Notes: generated by a model not told the origin, from the letters alone. A stretch of DNA of 49,989 nt from Gemmatimonadota bacterium (GCA_039715185.1 JBDLIA010000014.1:1-49989), one strand, 5' to 3'; shown: positions 33,874 to 44,222, counted from the stretch's first letter. Program-made: numbers and translations.

Positions 33874-36180
33874 ATGTCGAAAGCAGCTACGAAGCTGGTG
33901 GTGGTCGAATCCCCGGCCAAGGCGCGGACCATAGGCCGCTACCTGGGGGATGCCTACGACGTGAAGGCATCGGTGGGGCACATTCGCGATCTCCCGCAGC
34001 GCGAACTGGGCGTGGACGTGGACGACGGCTTCGAGCCCAAGTACGTGACCATTCGCGGGAAGGGTAGGGTCATACAGGATCTGAAGCGCGCGGCGCAGTC
34101 GGCCGACGAGATCATCCTGGCGACCGACCCGGACCGCGAAGGTGAAGCGATCGCCTACCACGTCGCGGAGCAACTCGGCTGGGGGACCAGCGACAGCCGG
34201 AGCTTCCGGCGTGCGCGCATCTTCGAGATCACCAAGGACGCCGTAGGGCAGGCGCTCGAGGACAGCGGCCAGCTCGACATGCGCAAGGTGGACGCGCAGC
34301 AGGCGCGGCGCATTCTGGATCGGTTGGTCGGCTACCAGGTCAGCCCGCTGCTGTGGAAGCCCATTCGCCCGGGGTTGTCGGCCGGACGCGTGCAGACGGT
34401 GGCGCTACGGCTGATCGCGGAACGGGAGAAGGAAATCCGCGCGTTCGTCGCCGAGGAGTACTGGAGCATAACGGCTCGGCTGTCGGCGCACGGCGAGGCA
34501 TTCGAGGCCAAGCTCCACCACGTCGACGGGGAGACGTTCCGGATCGCCGACCAGGCGGGAGCGGACGGCGTCCTGGGTGCCATCGCCGGGCTGCCTTTCG
34601 AGGTGGCGGAGATTCGGCGGCGCGAGCGGCGCAAGAACCCTCCGGCGCCGTTCACGACCTCCACGCTCCAACAGGAGGCCGCCAAACGCCTCGGTTTTTC
34701 GGCCCGCAAGACGATGCGGACGGCGCAGTCGCTCTACGAGGGGGTGGAGTTGGGCGCGGAAGGCGCCGTGGGGCTCATTACCTACATGCGCACGGACTCT
34801 ACTCGCGTGTCCGCGGCGGCCGCCGAGTCCGCGCGGGGCTGGGTCCGGTCCTCCATCGGCAAGGAGTACGTGCCCGCCAAGCCACGGGTGTGGGGCGGCA
34901 AGCAGCAGAAGGGGGCGCAGGAGGCGCACGAAGCCATTCGGCCGACCGGTCCGGCGCGCCATCCCGACCAGGTGCGGCGTCACCTGAGCAAGGACCAGAC
35001 GCGACTCTACGAGCTCATCTGGCTGCGCTTCGTCGCCGCGCAGATGGAGCCCGCGGTGTTCGACACCACCAGCGTCGACTTTCCGCTTCCAGCGGCCGAC
35101 GGCAAGACCTATCTGTTCCGCGCGAATGGCTCGGTGATGAAGTTCGATGGCTTCACGCGACTCTACCGGGAGGCGCGCGAAGAGGGCGACCACCAGGCGC
35201 TGGACGATCTGGATCCGCTGCCTGCGCTCCACGAGGGAGAGGTCTGCGACCTGCGCGAGCTGGTGCCCGCTCAGCACTTTACCCAGCCGCCTCCGCGCTA
35301 CAGCGAGGCGAGCCTGGTCAAGCAGCTGGAAAAGCTCGGGATCGGACGGCCCTCGACCTACGCGTCCATCCTTTCGACCATTCGCGACCGCGGCTACGCG
35401 GAGATGGAGAAGCGCCGGTTCCACCCCACGGCTCTCGGCGAGACGGTGGCAGACGTGCTGGTGGAGCTGTTCCCCAGGCTGTTCGCCGTCGATTTCACCA
35501 GCCGACTGGAGGCCGAGCTCGACCGCATCGAGGACGGCGAGCTGGACTGGCGAGGCGTGCTGGGGGAGTTCTACGGGCCGTTTGCACAGGCGCTGCAGTC
35601 GGGCGAGGTGCGCGCGGAGGACGTCGTCCGGGAGGTGGTCGCGGGCGACGCCAAGGACTGCGAGGTGTGCGGCCGCGAAATGGTCGTTCGCTGGAATCGA
35701 TTCGGGCGTTTCCTGGGCTGTTCGGGATACCCCGATTGCAGCCACACCGAGTCGTTGGACGGCGAACGATCCGAGCCGCAGCCGACGGGCGAGCAGTGTC
35801 CCGAGTGCGGCAGCGACCTGGTGGAGCGCCAGGGCCGCATGGGTGCGTTCATCGGCTGCTCCAACTATCCCACGTGCAAGTACACCAAGCCGCGCACGAT
35901 TCCGGGGCTCACGTGCCCCAAGTGCGGAGAGGGAGATGTCGCCGAGAAGCGTACGCGCCGCGGTAAGTCGTTCTGGGGCTGCGCGCGCTATCCGGAGTGC
36001 GACTGGTCGACGTGGGACAAACCCGTCCCGGGCCCGTGTACGGTGTGCGGACACGCGCTGGTGAACGAGAAGACCACGAAGGCCAAGGGGACGTTCATCC
36101 ATTGCCCGCAGTGCAAGTCCGAAATGGACCCCGCTCAGTTCGAGGCCGAGCGCGCGGAGGCGGCTACCGCCGAGGGATGA
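33874..36180 (+). CDS. topA: DNA topoisomerase I (type IA)
   Basis: A 768-residue enzyme that relaxes negative supercoils. Toprim domain at the N-terminus ([32 protein letters not shown] with the metal-binding acidic residues). The catalytic Tyr304 lies in [13 protein letters not shown]. The C-terminal part has zinc-ribbon-like Cys4 modules (CEVCGREM...[15 protein letters not shown]...[15 protein letters not shown]...[15 protein letters not shown]...CPQC). It is the first gene of the block topA-trmFO-xerC-hslV-hslU, an arrangement also known in Firmicutes. Confidence 0.97.
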   Translation: MSKAATKLVVVESPAKARTIGRYLGDAYDVKASVGHIRDLPQRELGVDVDDGFEPKYVTIRGKGRVIQDLKRAAQSADEIILATDPDREGEAIAYHVAEQLGWGTSDSRSFRRARIFEITKDAVGQALEDSGQLDMRKVDAQQARRILDRLVGYQVSPLLWKPIRPGLSAGRVQTVALRLIAEREKEIRAFVAEEYWSITARLSAHGEAFEAKLHHVDGETFRIADQAGADGVLGAIAGLPFEVAEIRRRERRKNPPAPFTTSTLQQEAAKRLGFSARKTMRTAQSLYEGVELGAEGAVGLITYMRTDSTRVSAAAAESARGWVRSSIGKEYVPAKPRVWGGKQQKGAQEAHEAIRPTGPARHPDQVRRHLSKDQTRLYELIWLRFVAAQMEPAVFDTTSVDFPLPAADGKTYLFRANGSVMKFDGFTRLYREAREEGDHQALDDLDPLPALHEGEVCDLRELVPAQHFTQPPPRYSEASLVKQLEKLGIGRPSTYASILSTIRDRGYAEMEKRRFHPTALGETVADVLVELFPRLFAVDFTSRLEAELDRIEDGELDWRGVLGEFYGPFAQALQSGEVRAEDVVREVVAGDAKDCEVCGREMVVRWNRFGRFLGCSGYPDCSHTESLDGERSEPQPTGEQCPECGSDLVERQGRMGAFIGCSNYPTCKYTKPRTIPGLTCPKCGEGDVAEKRTRRGKSFWGCARYPECDWSTWDKPVPGPCTVCGHALVNEKTTKAKGTFIHCPQCKSEMDPAQFEAERAEAATAEG

Positions 36181-36196
36181 GCGCGCGCGGATCATC

Positions 36197-37570
36197 GTGA
36201 GCTCGATCCGAGTTCTCGGTGGCGGTCTCGCGGGCTGCGAGGCTGCCTGGAGGTTGGCGCGGTCCGGGCACGATGTGGAGTTGTGGGAGATGCGTCCGGT
36301 GCGGGCCACCCCGGCGCACCGCAGCGACGCGCTCGCCGAGTTGGTGTGCACGAACTCGTTCAAAAGCACCGACACGACCAACGCGCACGGGCTGCTCAAG
36401 GCCGAAATGCGCGTGCTCGGGTCGATCCTGCTCGACGCCGCCGAGGAGTCCAGGGTACCGGCCGGGACCGCGCTGGCGGTCGATCGGGGGTTGTTCGCCG
36501 CGGCCATGACGCGGCGCATCGAAGGCCACGGGCGTATCGAGATCGTACGTAAGGAGGCCACCGAGGTGCCGCCCGGACCCACGATCGTAGCCACCGGGCC
36601 GCTCACCTCCGATGCGCTGTCGGCGTCGATCGTGCGGCTGCTCGGGGACGAGGGGCTGGCCTTCTACGACTCCATCGCGCCGATCGTGGCGCAAGACTCC
36701 ATCGATCTGAGCGTCGCCTTCTACGGGTCCCGGTGGGGCAAGGGCGATGGCGACGACTACCTCAACTGTCCGCTGGACCGGGATCGGTACGAGCGGCTCA
36801 TCGACGCCATCGCCGAGGCGGACACGTACGCCGGCCACGACTGGGAAAACGTGCCCTTCTTCGAGGGCTGCCTGCCGGTGGAGGAGATGGTGCGGCGCGG
36901 CGCCGACACGCTCCGTTTCGGTCCCATGAAGCCGGTGGGACTGCCGGACCCGCGCACGGGCCGGCGCGCGCATGCCGTCGTACAGTTGCGCCGCGAGGAC
37001 CGCGCGGGGCAGATGTGGAACATGGTGGGCTTCCAGACCCGGCTGCGCACGGGCGAGCAGCGTCGGGTCTTTCGCCTGATCCCGGGGCTGGAGAACGCAG
37101 AATTCCTGCGCACCGGCTCGATCCACCGCAACACCTACCTCAACTTCCCGGAGCGCCTCACCGCTTACGGGGCTCCGCGTGGCCGGCCGGACGTGATCAT
37201 CGCCGGACAGCTCACGGGCGTGGAGGGCTACACCGAGTCGGCGGCCAGCGGCATTCTCGCGGGCATCAACATGGATCGCGTGGCGCGCGGCCTCGCTCCG
37301 ACCGTGCCACCGGCGACCACCATGCTCGGCGGCCTTTATCGCTTTCTGGCGCAGGCGAGCCCGAAGGAGTTCCAGCCGATGAACTCCAACTTCGGTCTGC
37401 TGGAGCCGCTCCAGGAGCGCATCCGCGACAAGAAGGCCCGCCGGGCGCGCCTCGCCGAGCGCGCGCTGGCCGACATGGTCGCCTGGGCGCAGGAGATCGG
37501 CGTCGACGTCCGCTCGGGCGACGCTTCGGGCTCGACGATTCTGCCCCGCACCGCAGGCGCGGGGTCGTGA
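36197..37570 (+). CDS. trmFO: Methylenetetrahydrofolate-tRNA-(uracil-5-)-methyltransferase TrmFO
   Basis: A 457-residue flavoprotein with a GTG start that makes m5U54 in tRNA using methylene-THF and FADH2. The FAD-binding motif is RVLGGGLAGCEAAWRLA at the N-terminus. The two conserved catalytic Cys appear as Cys51 (CTNSFKS) and Cys225 (FFEGCLPVEEM). The late segments GQLTGVEGYTESAASG and PMNSNFGLL are typical. It starts 17 bases after topA and its stop overlaps the xerC start. Confidence 0.97.
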   Translation: MSSIRVLGGGLAGCEAAWRLARSGHDVELWEMRPVRATPAHRSDALAELVCTNSFKSTDTTNAHGLLKAEMRVLGSILLDAAEESRVPAGTALAVDRGLFAAAMTRRIEGHGRIEIVRKEATEVPPGPTIVATGPLTSDALSASIVRLLGDEGLAFYDSIAPIVAQDSIDLSVAFYGSRWGKGDGDDYLNCPLDRDRYERLIDAIAEADTYAGHDWENVPFFEGCLPVEEMVRRGADTLRFGPMKPVGLPDPRTGRRAHAVVQLRREDRAGQMWNMVGFQTRLRTGEQRRVFRLIPGLENAEFLRTGSIHRNTYLNFPERLTAYGAPRGRPDVIIAGQLTGVEGYTESAASGILAGINMDRVARGLAPTVPPATTMLGGLYRFLAQASPKEFQPMNSNFGLLEPLQERIRDKKARRARLAERALADMVAWAQEIGVDVRSGDASGSTILPRTAGAGS

Positions 37571-38505
37571 GCGGGACCGGGCCCGATCCGGCGCGCTCGC
37601 CGCACGTCCAGCGTTACCTGCGGTACCTGGAGGATGGCCGGCAGCTGAGCCCCCACACCGTGGCCGCGTACAGGCGCGACCTGGATGAGCTGGTCGCTTT
37701 TCTGTCCGGCCACCTGGCGTCCGGCTGGTCGTGGCGCGACGTGGGCAGGAACGACCTGCGCGCCTTCACCGCGGAGCTGTCCAGGCGGGGCCTCGCCCGG
37801 CGCACCATCGCGCGCAAGCTGTCGTCCGCGCGGGCCTTCTTCCGGCACCTGCACAGGGAGGGCCTGCTGGACGTGAATCCCGCGCGCTCGGTGCGGGCGC
37901 CCAAGGTGGAGAAGACCCTCCCGGCCTGGCTCGGGCGGTCCGACGTGCAGCGGCTGTTCGCCGTGGTGGAGGCTCGCGGCGCGGAGGGGGGCTTCAACGC
38001 CACGCGGGATCACGCCATGGTCGAGGTGCTATACTCGAGCGGGTTGCGGCTGGCCGAGCTGAGGGGGCTGGATGTGGGGGCGGTGGACCTCCTGGCCGAC
38101 CAGGTGCGGGTGCTCGGGAAGGGTCGCAAGGAGCGCATTGTTCCGCTGGGCGGGGCCGCCGTCCGGGCGCTCCGGCGTTACGAGGCCCGGTGGAACGAGG
38201 TCATGTCCGTGTGCCCCGAAGGCGACCGGGACGCGCTGTTCGTCTCCGGGAACGGCCGCCGGCTTTCGGCTCGCCGCATACAACAGATCGTGCGGGCCTT
38301 TCTGGACCAGGTCGCTGAGGGCTCGGGCCTCACGACGCACTCGCTTCGGCACAGCTTCGCGACTCACCTGCTCGACGCGGGAGCCGATCTGATGGCGGTC
38401 AAGGAACTGCTCGGACACGCCTCCCTCTCCACCACGCGCATCTACACGCACACGTCCACCGAGCGCCTCAAGCGAGTCTACGACGACGCGCATCCCCGCG
38501 CCTGA
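37567..38505 (+). CDS. xerC: Tyrosine recombinase XerC
   Basis: A 312-residue recombinase from the GTG at 37567, coupled to trmFO by GTGA. The N-terminal SAM-like domain (YLRYLEDGRQLSPHTVAAYRRDL) precedes the catalytic domain with Arg161 (SSGLRLAEL), Lys185 (LGKGRKERIVPL), His258 and Arg261 (HSLRHSFATHLL), His284 (LLGHASLSTT) and nucleophile Tyr293. It resolves chromosome dimers at dif with XerD. The genomic context is housekeeping, with no sign of an integrated element. Confidence 0.95.
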   Translation: MSGTGPDPARSPHVQRYLRYLEDGRQLSPHTVAAYRRDLDELVAFLSGHLASGWSWRDVGRNDLRAFTAELSRRGLARRTIARKLSSARAFFRHLHREGLLDVNPARSVRAPKVEKTLPAWLGRSDVQRLFAVVEARGAEGGFNATRDHAMVEVLYSSGLRLAELRGLDVGAVDLLADQVRVLGKGRKERIVPLGGAAVRALRRYEARWNEVMSVCPEGDRDALFVSGNGRRLSARRIQQIVRAFLDQVAEGSGLTTHSLRHSFATHLLDAGADLMAVKELLGHASLSTTRIYTHTSTERLKRVYDDAHPRA

Positions 38506-38641
38506 AACCAGGTCTGTCCGGAGCAGGGCAACGAGGGCGCCGTCCCCGGTGCACTCCTGGGGCGCAGCGGGGTAGGGGGGCGAACGGATTTTCCCAGCGC
38601 GGCGGCACGATCGGTCGCGCGCCGGATGACGACGAGCCGAC

Positions 38642-39181
38642 ATGAACACGAGCATACACGCGACGACCGTGGTCGCCGCCCGAAGAGACGGCCGACTCGC
38701 GCTGGGTGGCGACGGACAGGTGACGCTGGGCGACACCGTGCTGAAGGGCTCCGCGCAGAAGGTGAGGCGTTTGCGCGACGGCAGGATCCTGGCCGGGTTC
38801 GCGGGGTCGGTGGCCGACGCCTTCACCCTGTTCGAGAAGTTCGAGGAAAAACTGGAGCGCTATCCGGCGAACCTGCCCAAGGCCGCGGTCGAGCTGGCCA
38901 AGGACTGGCGCACGGACCGGTACCTGCGCCGGCTGGAGGCTCTCCTGATCGTGGCCGACGCCAAGCACATGTTCGTGATCGGGGGCGACGGCAACGTGAT
39001 CGAGCCCGACGACGACGTGGTCGCCATCGGTAGCGGCGGAGCCTACGCGCTGGCCGCGGCGCGAGCGCTGCAGTCGCACTCCGACCTGGCCGCCGCCGGC
39101 ATCGTGCATCGATCGCTCGAAATCGCCGCCGACATCTGCATCTACACGAACCAGCAGATCACCGTGCTGGAGTTGGAATAG
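38642..39181 (+). CDS. hslV: HslV, proteolytic subunit of the HslUV protease
   Basis: A 179-residue N-terminal-nucleophile peptidase. The active site is probably Thr8 ([12 protein letters not shown]) after removal of a short propeptide of the kind seen in Bacillus. Further conserved segments: [28 protein letters not shown] and [15 protein letters not shown]. It forms a dodecamer capped by HslU. hslU begins 2 bases downstream. Confidence 0.97.
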   Translation: MNTSIHATTVVAARRDGRLALGGDGQVTLGDTVLKGSAQKVRRLRDGRILAGFAGSVADAFTLFEKFEEKLERYPANLPKAAVELAKDWRTDRYLRRLEALLIVADAKHMFVIGGDGNVIEPDDDVVAIGSGGAYALAAARALQSHSDLAAAGIVHRSLEIAADICIYTNQQITVLELE

Positions 39182-39183
39182 AG

Positions 39184-40758
39184 ATGGACCCCAAGGATTC
39201 GATCGACATCGAAGGCGGCGGCGTCGGGGTAGAGGCGCAGTCCGCCGACGGCGGAGCCCAGACGGCCGCCCCCCCCGAGCTGCCCTGGCTCGATGAGCTC
39301 AGCCCGCGCCAGATAGTCGCGGAGCTGGACAAGTACATCGTGGGACAGGACGCGGCCAAGAAGGCCGTGGCCATCGCGCTCCGCAACCGCTGGCGGCGCC
39401 AGCAGGTCGAACAGGAGCTACGCGGCGAAATAGCGCCCAACAACATCATCATGATCGGGCCGACGGGCGTGGGGAAGACCGAAATCGCCAGGCGGCTCGC
39501 GCGCCTCGCCGGAGCTCCTTTCGTGAAGGTGGAGGCTTCCAAGTTCACCGAAGTGGGCTACGTGGGGCGCGACGTCGAGTCCATCGTGCGCGACCTCGTC
39601 GACGTGGGCGTCAATCTGGTGCGCGACGAGCGCGAGGCGGAGGTGGAGGAGCTGGCCGCCAATCGCGTCGAGGAACGCGTCCTCGACCTGCTCCTGCCTC
39701 CGACGCCGCCTGTCCCGGCCCACGAGGCCGCCGCCGAGGCGGACGTCCAGGAGCCGCTGCCGGACGCGACCGCCGGTGAGCGCCCGGCGACTCCCTTCAT
39801 CGTCAACTCTACGGGTGCCATCCGGCGCCGCGATTTGGACGGACAGGCGGGGCCGGAGGATCCCAACCTGGAGCGGCGCAAACGGACCCGCGAGAAACTG
39901 CGCGGCCTGCTCCGGGACGGGAAGCTGGAGGAGCGCTACCTGGATCTCGAAGTTCAGCAGTCGCTGCCGATCGACAACATGATGATCCCGATGGGCGGCG
40001 TCGAAGGCATGGACTTCAACTTCACCGAAATGCTGCAGGACATGCTGCCCAGAAAGAAGAAGCGGCGCAGCGTGACGGTGGCCGAGGCGCGGCGCATCGT
40101 GATGCAGGAAGAGCTCGACAAGCTCGTCGACATGGACGAGGTGGTGAACGAAGCTCTGCTGCGCGTGGAGGAAATGGGCATCGTCTTCATCGACGAGATA
40201 GACAAGGTCGCCGGCGAGCGCGGCGGGCACGGGCCGGACGTGAGCAGGGAAGGGGTGCAGCGAGACCTGCTGCCCATCGTCGAGGGCAGCACGGTCGGTA
40301 CCAAGTACGGCCTCGTGCGCACCGACCACATCCTGTTCATCGCGGCCGGCGCTTTCCACGTGGCCAAGCCCAGCGACATGATTCCGGAGTTGCAGGGACG
40401 CTTCCCCATTCGGGTCGAATTGTCGGCGCTCGGCGAGGAGGACTTCGTGAGAATCCTCTCCGAGCCGCGCAACGCGTTGTTGCGCCAGTACGAAGCGCTC
40501 GCCGGCACGGAGGGCGCCAAGCTGGAGTTTACCGAGGACGGCGTGAACGAAATCGCGCGCGTGGCCGCCGACGTGAACGAGCGCATGGAGAACATCGGCG
40601 CGCGCCGTCTGCACACCGTGCTCACGACGCTCTTGGAGGACCTCCTGTTCGATCTGCCCGAGGTGGAGCACGATCGCCTCAGGATCGACGCGGAAACGGT
40701 GCGCGACCGGCTCAAGGCGATCGTCGAGGACGACGATCTGCGACGCTACATTCTGTAG
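39184..40758 (+). CDS. hslU: HslU, ATPase subunit of the HslUV protease
   Basis: A 524-residue AAA+ unfoldase, longer than the usual 440 or so residues. The extra length is an acidic N-terminal tail of about 35 residues and a long I-domain insert (Pro/Ala/Glu-rich, about 175-230). Conserved motifs: [20 protein letters not shown], Walker A (GPTGVGKTE, near residue 92), Walker B ([10 protein letters not shown]) and the C-terminal [15 protein letters not shown], ending DLRRYIL, the tail that docks into HslV. It is co-transcribed with hslV. Confidence 0.97.
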   Translation: MDPKDSIDIEGGGVGVEAQSADGGAQTAAPPELPWLDELSPRQIVAELDKYIVGQDAAKKAVAIALRNRWRRQQVEQELRGEIAPNNIIMIGPTGVGKTEIARRLARLAGAPFVKVEASKFTEVGYVGRDVESIVRDLVDVGVNLVRDEREAEVEELAANRVEERVLDLLLPPTPPVPAHEAAAEADVQEPLPDATAGERPATPFIVNSTGAIRRRDLDGQAGPEDPNLERRKRTREKLRGLLRDGKLEERYLDLEVQQSLPIDNMMIPMGGVEGMDFNFTEMLQDMLPRKKKRRSVTVAEARRIVMQEELDKLVDMDEVVNEALLRVEEMGIVFIDEIDKVAGERGGHGPDVSREGVQRDLLPIVEGSTVGTKYGLVRTDHILFIAAGAFHVAKPSDMIPELQGRFPIRVELSALGEEDFVRILSEPRNALLRQYEALAGTEGAKLEFTEDGVNEIARVAADVNERMENIGARRLHTVLTTLLEDLLFDLPEVEHDRLRIDAETVRDRLKAIVEDDDLRRYIL

Positions 40759-40803
40759 TCCAACTCGGGGTTCGAAGCGGCTTGCCGCCACCCGGCCCCA
40801 GGT

Positions 40804-40901
40804 CTAGTGTACCATTGCAGAAGTCCCGTAGGCGTTCCGCCTTGCCCCGCGGGCGCATCACGCGCCTCGGTGCACACGGGACTTCCGCGCCGGCACACTA
40901 G
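40804..40901 (+). repeat. 98-nt inverted repeat, possible three-way-junction RNA leader of argF
   Basis: CTAGTGT (40804-40810) pairs with ACACTAG (40895-40901), and GAAGTCCCGT (40820-40829) pairs with ACGGGACTTC (40876-40885), with equal 9-nt segments between. Inside are two small hairpins: AGGCG/CGCCT (40830-40842) and a 6-bp stem of 40851-40856 with 40862-40867. It ends 37 bases before the argF ATG. It could be a structured 5' leader, an attenuator, or a small repeated element. Confidence 0.6.
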
Positions 40902-40938
40902 GTTGCGCGCTGCGCGCGAACGCCTCCAACCGGTCGAT

Positions 40939-41913
40939 ATGCACGCTACTCGGCATTTTCTCGCCGTACCGGACCTGACGCGGGAAGAGCTGTACGACGT
41001 CCTCGCGCTGGCGCACGATTTGAAGGCCGGCCACCGCAGGGACAGGCCCCTGGCCGGTCGTACCCTCGGCATGATCTTCACCAAGAGCTCTACCCGGACG
41101 CGGGTGTCGTTCGAGGCCGGCATGTTCCAACTCGGCGGCCACGCGCTGTTCCTGTCCGCGCGCGATATCCAGCTTGGGCGCGGCGAGCCCATCCGGGACA
41201 CCGCTCGTGTGCTGTCGCGATACCTGGACGGGATCATGATCCGTACGTTCGATCACGAGGACGTGCGCGAGCTCGCGAAGTACGCGTCCGTCCCAGTGGT
41301 GAACGGGCTCTCCGACCTGCTGCACCCCTGCCAGCTCCTGGCGGACTTGATGACCATGCAGGAGCAACTGGGACAGGATCTCGCCGGCAAGCGTGTGGCG
41401 TGGATCGGCGACGGCAACAACATGGCCAATTCCTGGCTGAACACCGCGGCACGGCTCGGCTTCGAGCTGCGCATCGCGTGCCCTCAGGGATACGAGCCCG
41501 ACGCGATCGTGCTGCAGCGCGCGCGCGCGGCCACGTCGGTCAAGTTGACGGGCGACCCGCTGGAAGCGGCGGCCGGAGCGCACGTGATTACGACCGACGT
41601 GTGGGCGTCGATGGGCAGGGAGGAGGAAGTCGCCGAGCGCGCCGGGGCGTTCGCCGGTTTCCGGGTGGACGAGGAGTTGATGCTGAAAGCGGATGCCGAA
41701 GCGATCTTCCTGCACTGCCTACCCGCCCACCGCGGAGAAGAGGTGACCGAGGGCGTGTTCGAGGGCCCGCAGTCGTTCGTCTTCGACGAAGCCGAGAACC
41801 GGTTGCACGCGCAAAAAGCACTGCTGATCAGGCTCATGGGAGACGAGGGAGACCGCCTGTCCCCAAGCGCCGCCAGGGAAGCGACCTCGGCCATGACGAG
41901 CGGAGCCCGGTGA
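40939..41913 (+). CDS. argF: Ornithine carbamoyltransferase
   Basis: A 324-residue enzyme of arginine biosynthesis making citrulline from ornithine and carbamoyl phosphate. The start is the ATG at 40939 because homologues begin with an equivalent of HATRHFLAVPDLT; the frame continues upstream through the inverted repeat but is not protein-like. The carbamoyl-phosphate motif is SSTRTR (Ser50-Arg55), with HPCQLLADL after it. The ornithine-binding Cys motif is HCLPAHRG (from His259). Its stop overlaps the gcvT start (TGATG). Confidence 0.95.
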   Translation: MHATRHFLAVPDLTREELYDVLALAHDLKAGHRRDRPLAGRTLGMIFTKSSTRTRVSFEAGMFQLGGHALFLSARDIQLGRGEPIRDTARVLSRYLDGIMIRTFDHEDVRELAKYASVPVVNGLSDLLHPCQLLADLMTMQEQLGQDLAGKRVAWIGDGNNMANSWLNTAARLGFELRIACPQGYEPDAIVLQRARAATSVKLTGDPLEAAAGAHVITTDVWASMGREEEVAERAGAFAGFRVDEELMLKADAEAIFLHCLPAHRGEEVTEGVFEGPQSFVFDEAENRLHAQKALLIRLMGDEGDRLSPSAAREATSAMTSGAR

Positions 41914-43031
41914 TGCAGACCGCGGACCAGGGCCTGCGCGCGACACCGCTCGACGCCGAGCACGCCCGCCTGGGGGCGAAGATGGTGCCGTTCGCGGGCT
42001 ACTCGATGCCTGTGCACTACTCCACCGGGATCGTCGCCGAGCACAACGCGGTGCGGACCGCGGCCGGGCTGTTCGACGTCTCGCACATGGGGGAGTTGTA
42101 CGTGAGCGGGCCCGGCGCCCTGGCGTTGATCCAGTACGTGTCGACCAACGATGCCAGCGCGCTGGACGTGGGCCAGGCGCAGTACACGGCGCTGTGCCGG
42201 GAAGACGGGGGGGTGCTGGACGACTGCCTCGTGTACAGGCTCTCCGACGCCTATCTGATCGTCGTCAACGCCTCCAACCTGGACAAGGACCGCGAGTGGA
42301 TCCGGGGGCACGCGGCGGCCTTCGAGGTGGCCATCGACGACCGGTCGGAGCGCACGGCGCTGCTCGCCCTGCAGGGTCCCAGGGCGGCGGAGATCCTGGC
42401 TTCCATCACGACGGTCGATCTGGACGCGGTGGGATACTACCGCTTCGCCGAGGGGGCGGTGGGCGGACGGCCGGCGCTGGTCGCCCGGACCGGCTATACC
42501 GGCGAGGATGGCTTCGAGCTGTACGTGGCCAACGAAGACGCTGCCGCGGTCTGGCGCGCGTTGCTCGAGAAGGGCTCGGCGGCCGGGTTGCTACCCGCCG
42601 GCCTCGGAGCGCGCGATTCGCTACGCCTGGAAGTCGGCTACGCGCTGTACGGCAACGACCTGGACGAAGAGCACACGGCCATCGAGTCGGGCTTGGGCTG
42701 GGTCGTGAAGCCGGACAAAGGCGATTTCGTCGGCCGAGACGCGCTGGTGAGGGAGAAAGCGGAGGGAGCCGTGCGCCGGCTGGTCGGCTTTCGCCTGAGC
42801 GAACGGGGCATACCGCGGCCGGGCTACCCCCTTCAAGTGGGCGAAGAGGTGGTCGGCCGGGTCACGAGCGGCGTACACTCGCCGTCCCTCGGCTGCGGCG
42901 TTGGGTTGGGGTACGTGGCGCGCGAGCACGCCGCGAAGGGAGCCCTGATCGACGTGATCATTCGCGGCAAGCCGGTGCCCGCCGAAATCGAGCGGCCGCC
43001 GTTCTACAAGGACGGGTCCATCAGGCGGTGA
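41913..43031 (+). CDS. gcvT: Aminomethyltransferase (glycine cleavage T protein)
   Basis: A 372-residue folate-dependent enzyme of glycine cleavage that moves the methylene group from the H protein to tetrahydrofolate. The start ATG at 41913 overlaps the argF stop. Typical segments: MVPFAGYSMPVHYSTGIVAEH, GLFDVSHMGEL, DDCLVYRL, ALQGPRAAEIL, ARTGYTGEDGFELYV and RDSLRLEVGYALYGNDLDE. gcvH and gcvP are not in the window. The stop overlaps the next gene (GTGA). Confidence 0.95.
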   Translation: MQTADQGLRATPLDAEHARLGAKMVPFAGYSMPVHYSTGIVAEHNAVRTAAGLFDVSHMGELYVSGPGALALIQYVSTNDASALDVGQAQYTALCREDGGVLDDCLVYRLSDAYLIVVNASNLDKDREWIRGHAAAFEVAIDDRSERTALLALQGPRAAEILASITTVDLDAVGYYRFAEGAVGGRPALVARTGYTGEDGFELYVANEDAAAVWRALLEKGSAAGLLPAGLGARDSLRLEVGYALYGNDLDEEHTAIESGLGWVVKPDKGDFVGRDALVREKAEGAVRRLVGFRLSERGIPRPGYPLQVGEEVVGRVTSGVHSPSLGCGVGLGYVAREHAAKGALIDVIIRGKPVPAEIERPPFYKDGSIRR

Positions 43032-43561
43032 CCGCGGACCGGGAAGGCCCCAGGCACGCCGAACCGCGCGGGGCCGTACGCGTCGCGGCGCTGACCGTGT
43101 CGGACGGGGTCGTCAGCGGACACCGCGAGGACCTCAGCGGCAGGGCGATCGCGGAGTGGGCGGACGCGCGCGGCCACGCGCTGGTCGATCGAAACGCCGT
43201 CGCCGACGAGGTGGATCGGATCCGTGCGGTGCTCGAGTCGTGGACCGCCTCCGGCTCGGTCGATCTCATCCTGACCACGGGGGGAACGGGCTTCACCGCC
43301 CGGGATGTGACGCCCGAGGCCACCGCGCCGCTGATCGAGCGAGACGCGCCGGGCCTGGCCGACGCCATCCGGCGACTCGGCGCGAAGAACACCCCCTACG
43401 CGATCCTGTCGCGTGGCCTGGCCGGGATCCGCGGCCGCACCCTGATCGTGAATCTCCCGGGAGGCACTGGAGGCGTGCGCGACGGCCTCGCGGTGCTGGA
43501 CGAGGTGCTCCATCACGCCGTGGACCTCCTCAGGGGAGAGCGCACCGACCACACCGCTTAA
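43028..43561 (+). CDS. MoaB/MogA family molybdopterin biosynthesis protein
   Basis: A 177-residue protein starting at the GTG at 43028, inside the gcvT stop. After a 20-residue basic extension comes the MoCF-binding fold: AALTVSDGVVSG, LILTTGGTGFTARDVTPEAT and LIVNLPGGTGGVRDGLAVL, the MPT-binding motifs of the MoaB/MogA family. It likely adenylates molybdopterin during cofactor synthesis. MoaB and MogA are not separable by eye. It ends the plus-strand run. Confidence 0.88.
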   Translation: MTADREGPRHAEPRGAVRVAALTVSDGVVSGHREDLSGRAIAEWADARGHALVDRNAVADEVDRIRAVLESWTASGSVDLILTTGGTGFTARDVTPEATAPLIERDAPGLADAIRRLGAKNTPYAILSRGLAGIRGRTLIVNLPGGTGGVRDGLAVLDEVLHHAVDLLRGERTDHTA

Positions 43562-43604
43562 GCCCTGCTCGCTACTGGCGCTAAGTTACTACCGTCGTTG
43601 TGAC

Positions 43605-44222
43605 TTACGCTGTTCCGAGACCCTTGAACAACAGGTCCAGACGCGCCGTAACGCGTCCCTCCAGGTCCAGCGTCGAGTCGCCGCCCCAGCGGATGACGTT
43701 GAAGAAGAACATCTCCTGAAGCATGAGCGATGCCGTCCGAGGGTCGACATCGACGCGCACGTCTCCCCGCCTTTTGCCGGCCTCGATCCAGCCGTCGTAG
43801 ATGCGGAACAGGCGCTCCATGACGTCGCGATTGTCCACCAGGAGCGCCGGCTTGGTCAGCAGCTCGGCCACCAAGATGCGGTGCAGGCGAGCGTCCTCGG
43901 CGGTGATGTCCCGGACGGACCACAGGAACTGCTCGCGGAATCGGTTGAGGGTGGTTCTGGCGGTGACCCGGCCCGCGTGCCGGATGGCTCTCTCGTTCCA
44001 CTCCCGGTGGAAGTCGGCCAGGACGGCCTCCTTCGCGGGGAAGTAGTTGAAGAACGTGCCGACGGCCACGTCGACACGCTCCGTGATGTCCTCCACCCTG
44101 GTACCTTCGTAGCCGCGCTCGCGGAACAGCGTCATGGCCGCCTCCACCAGGCGGTGACGCGTCTCCAGCTTGCGGCGCTCGCGGCGCGACAACTCCTGCC
44201 TGGGCGGTGGCCTCGTCGTCAT
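43605..44222 (-). CDS. TetR family transcriptional regulator
   Basis: A 205-residue regulator. The N-terminal helix-turn-helix is seen at about residues 20-65 (RHRLVEAAMTLFRERGYEGT; VAVGTFFNYFPAKEAVLADF). The C-terminal all-helical part would bind a ligand and dimerise. It lies 41 bases downstream of the MBL-amidohydrolase gene on the same strand, so it may be its co-transcribed regulator; the ligand is unknown. Confidence 0.92.
   Translation of the reverse strand: MTTRPPPRQELSRRERRKLETRHRLVEAAMTLFRERGYEGTRVEDITERVDVAVGTFFNYFPAKEAVLADFHREWNERAIRHAGRVTARTTLNRFREQFLWSVRDITAEDARLHRILVAELLTKPALLVDNRDVMERLFRIYDGWIEAGKRRGDVRVDVDPRTASLMLQEMFFFNVIRWGGDSTLDLEGRVTARLDLLFKGLGTA

Noticed and set aside
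34405-36606. Long antisense ORF (733 codons) opposite topA and the start of trmFO
   Set aside because: It mirrors strongly conserved topA/trmFO codons, and its translation is Leu/Arg/His-rich without domains. High GC removes stops in the shadow frame.
36733-38505. 590-codon ORF that would fuse a new N-terminus to XerC
   Set aside because: The first 278 codons are an out-of-frame reading of trmFO. XerC starts at the GTG at 37567.
37567-38505. XerC as a sign of an integrated mobile element
   Set aside because: It is coupled to trmFO and followed by hslVU, a conserved housekeeping block. No attachment repeats or phage genes are nearby.
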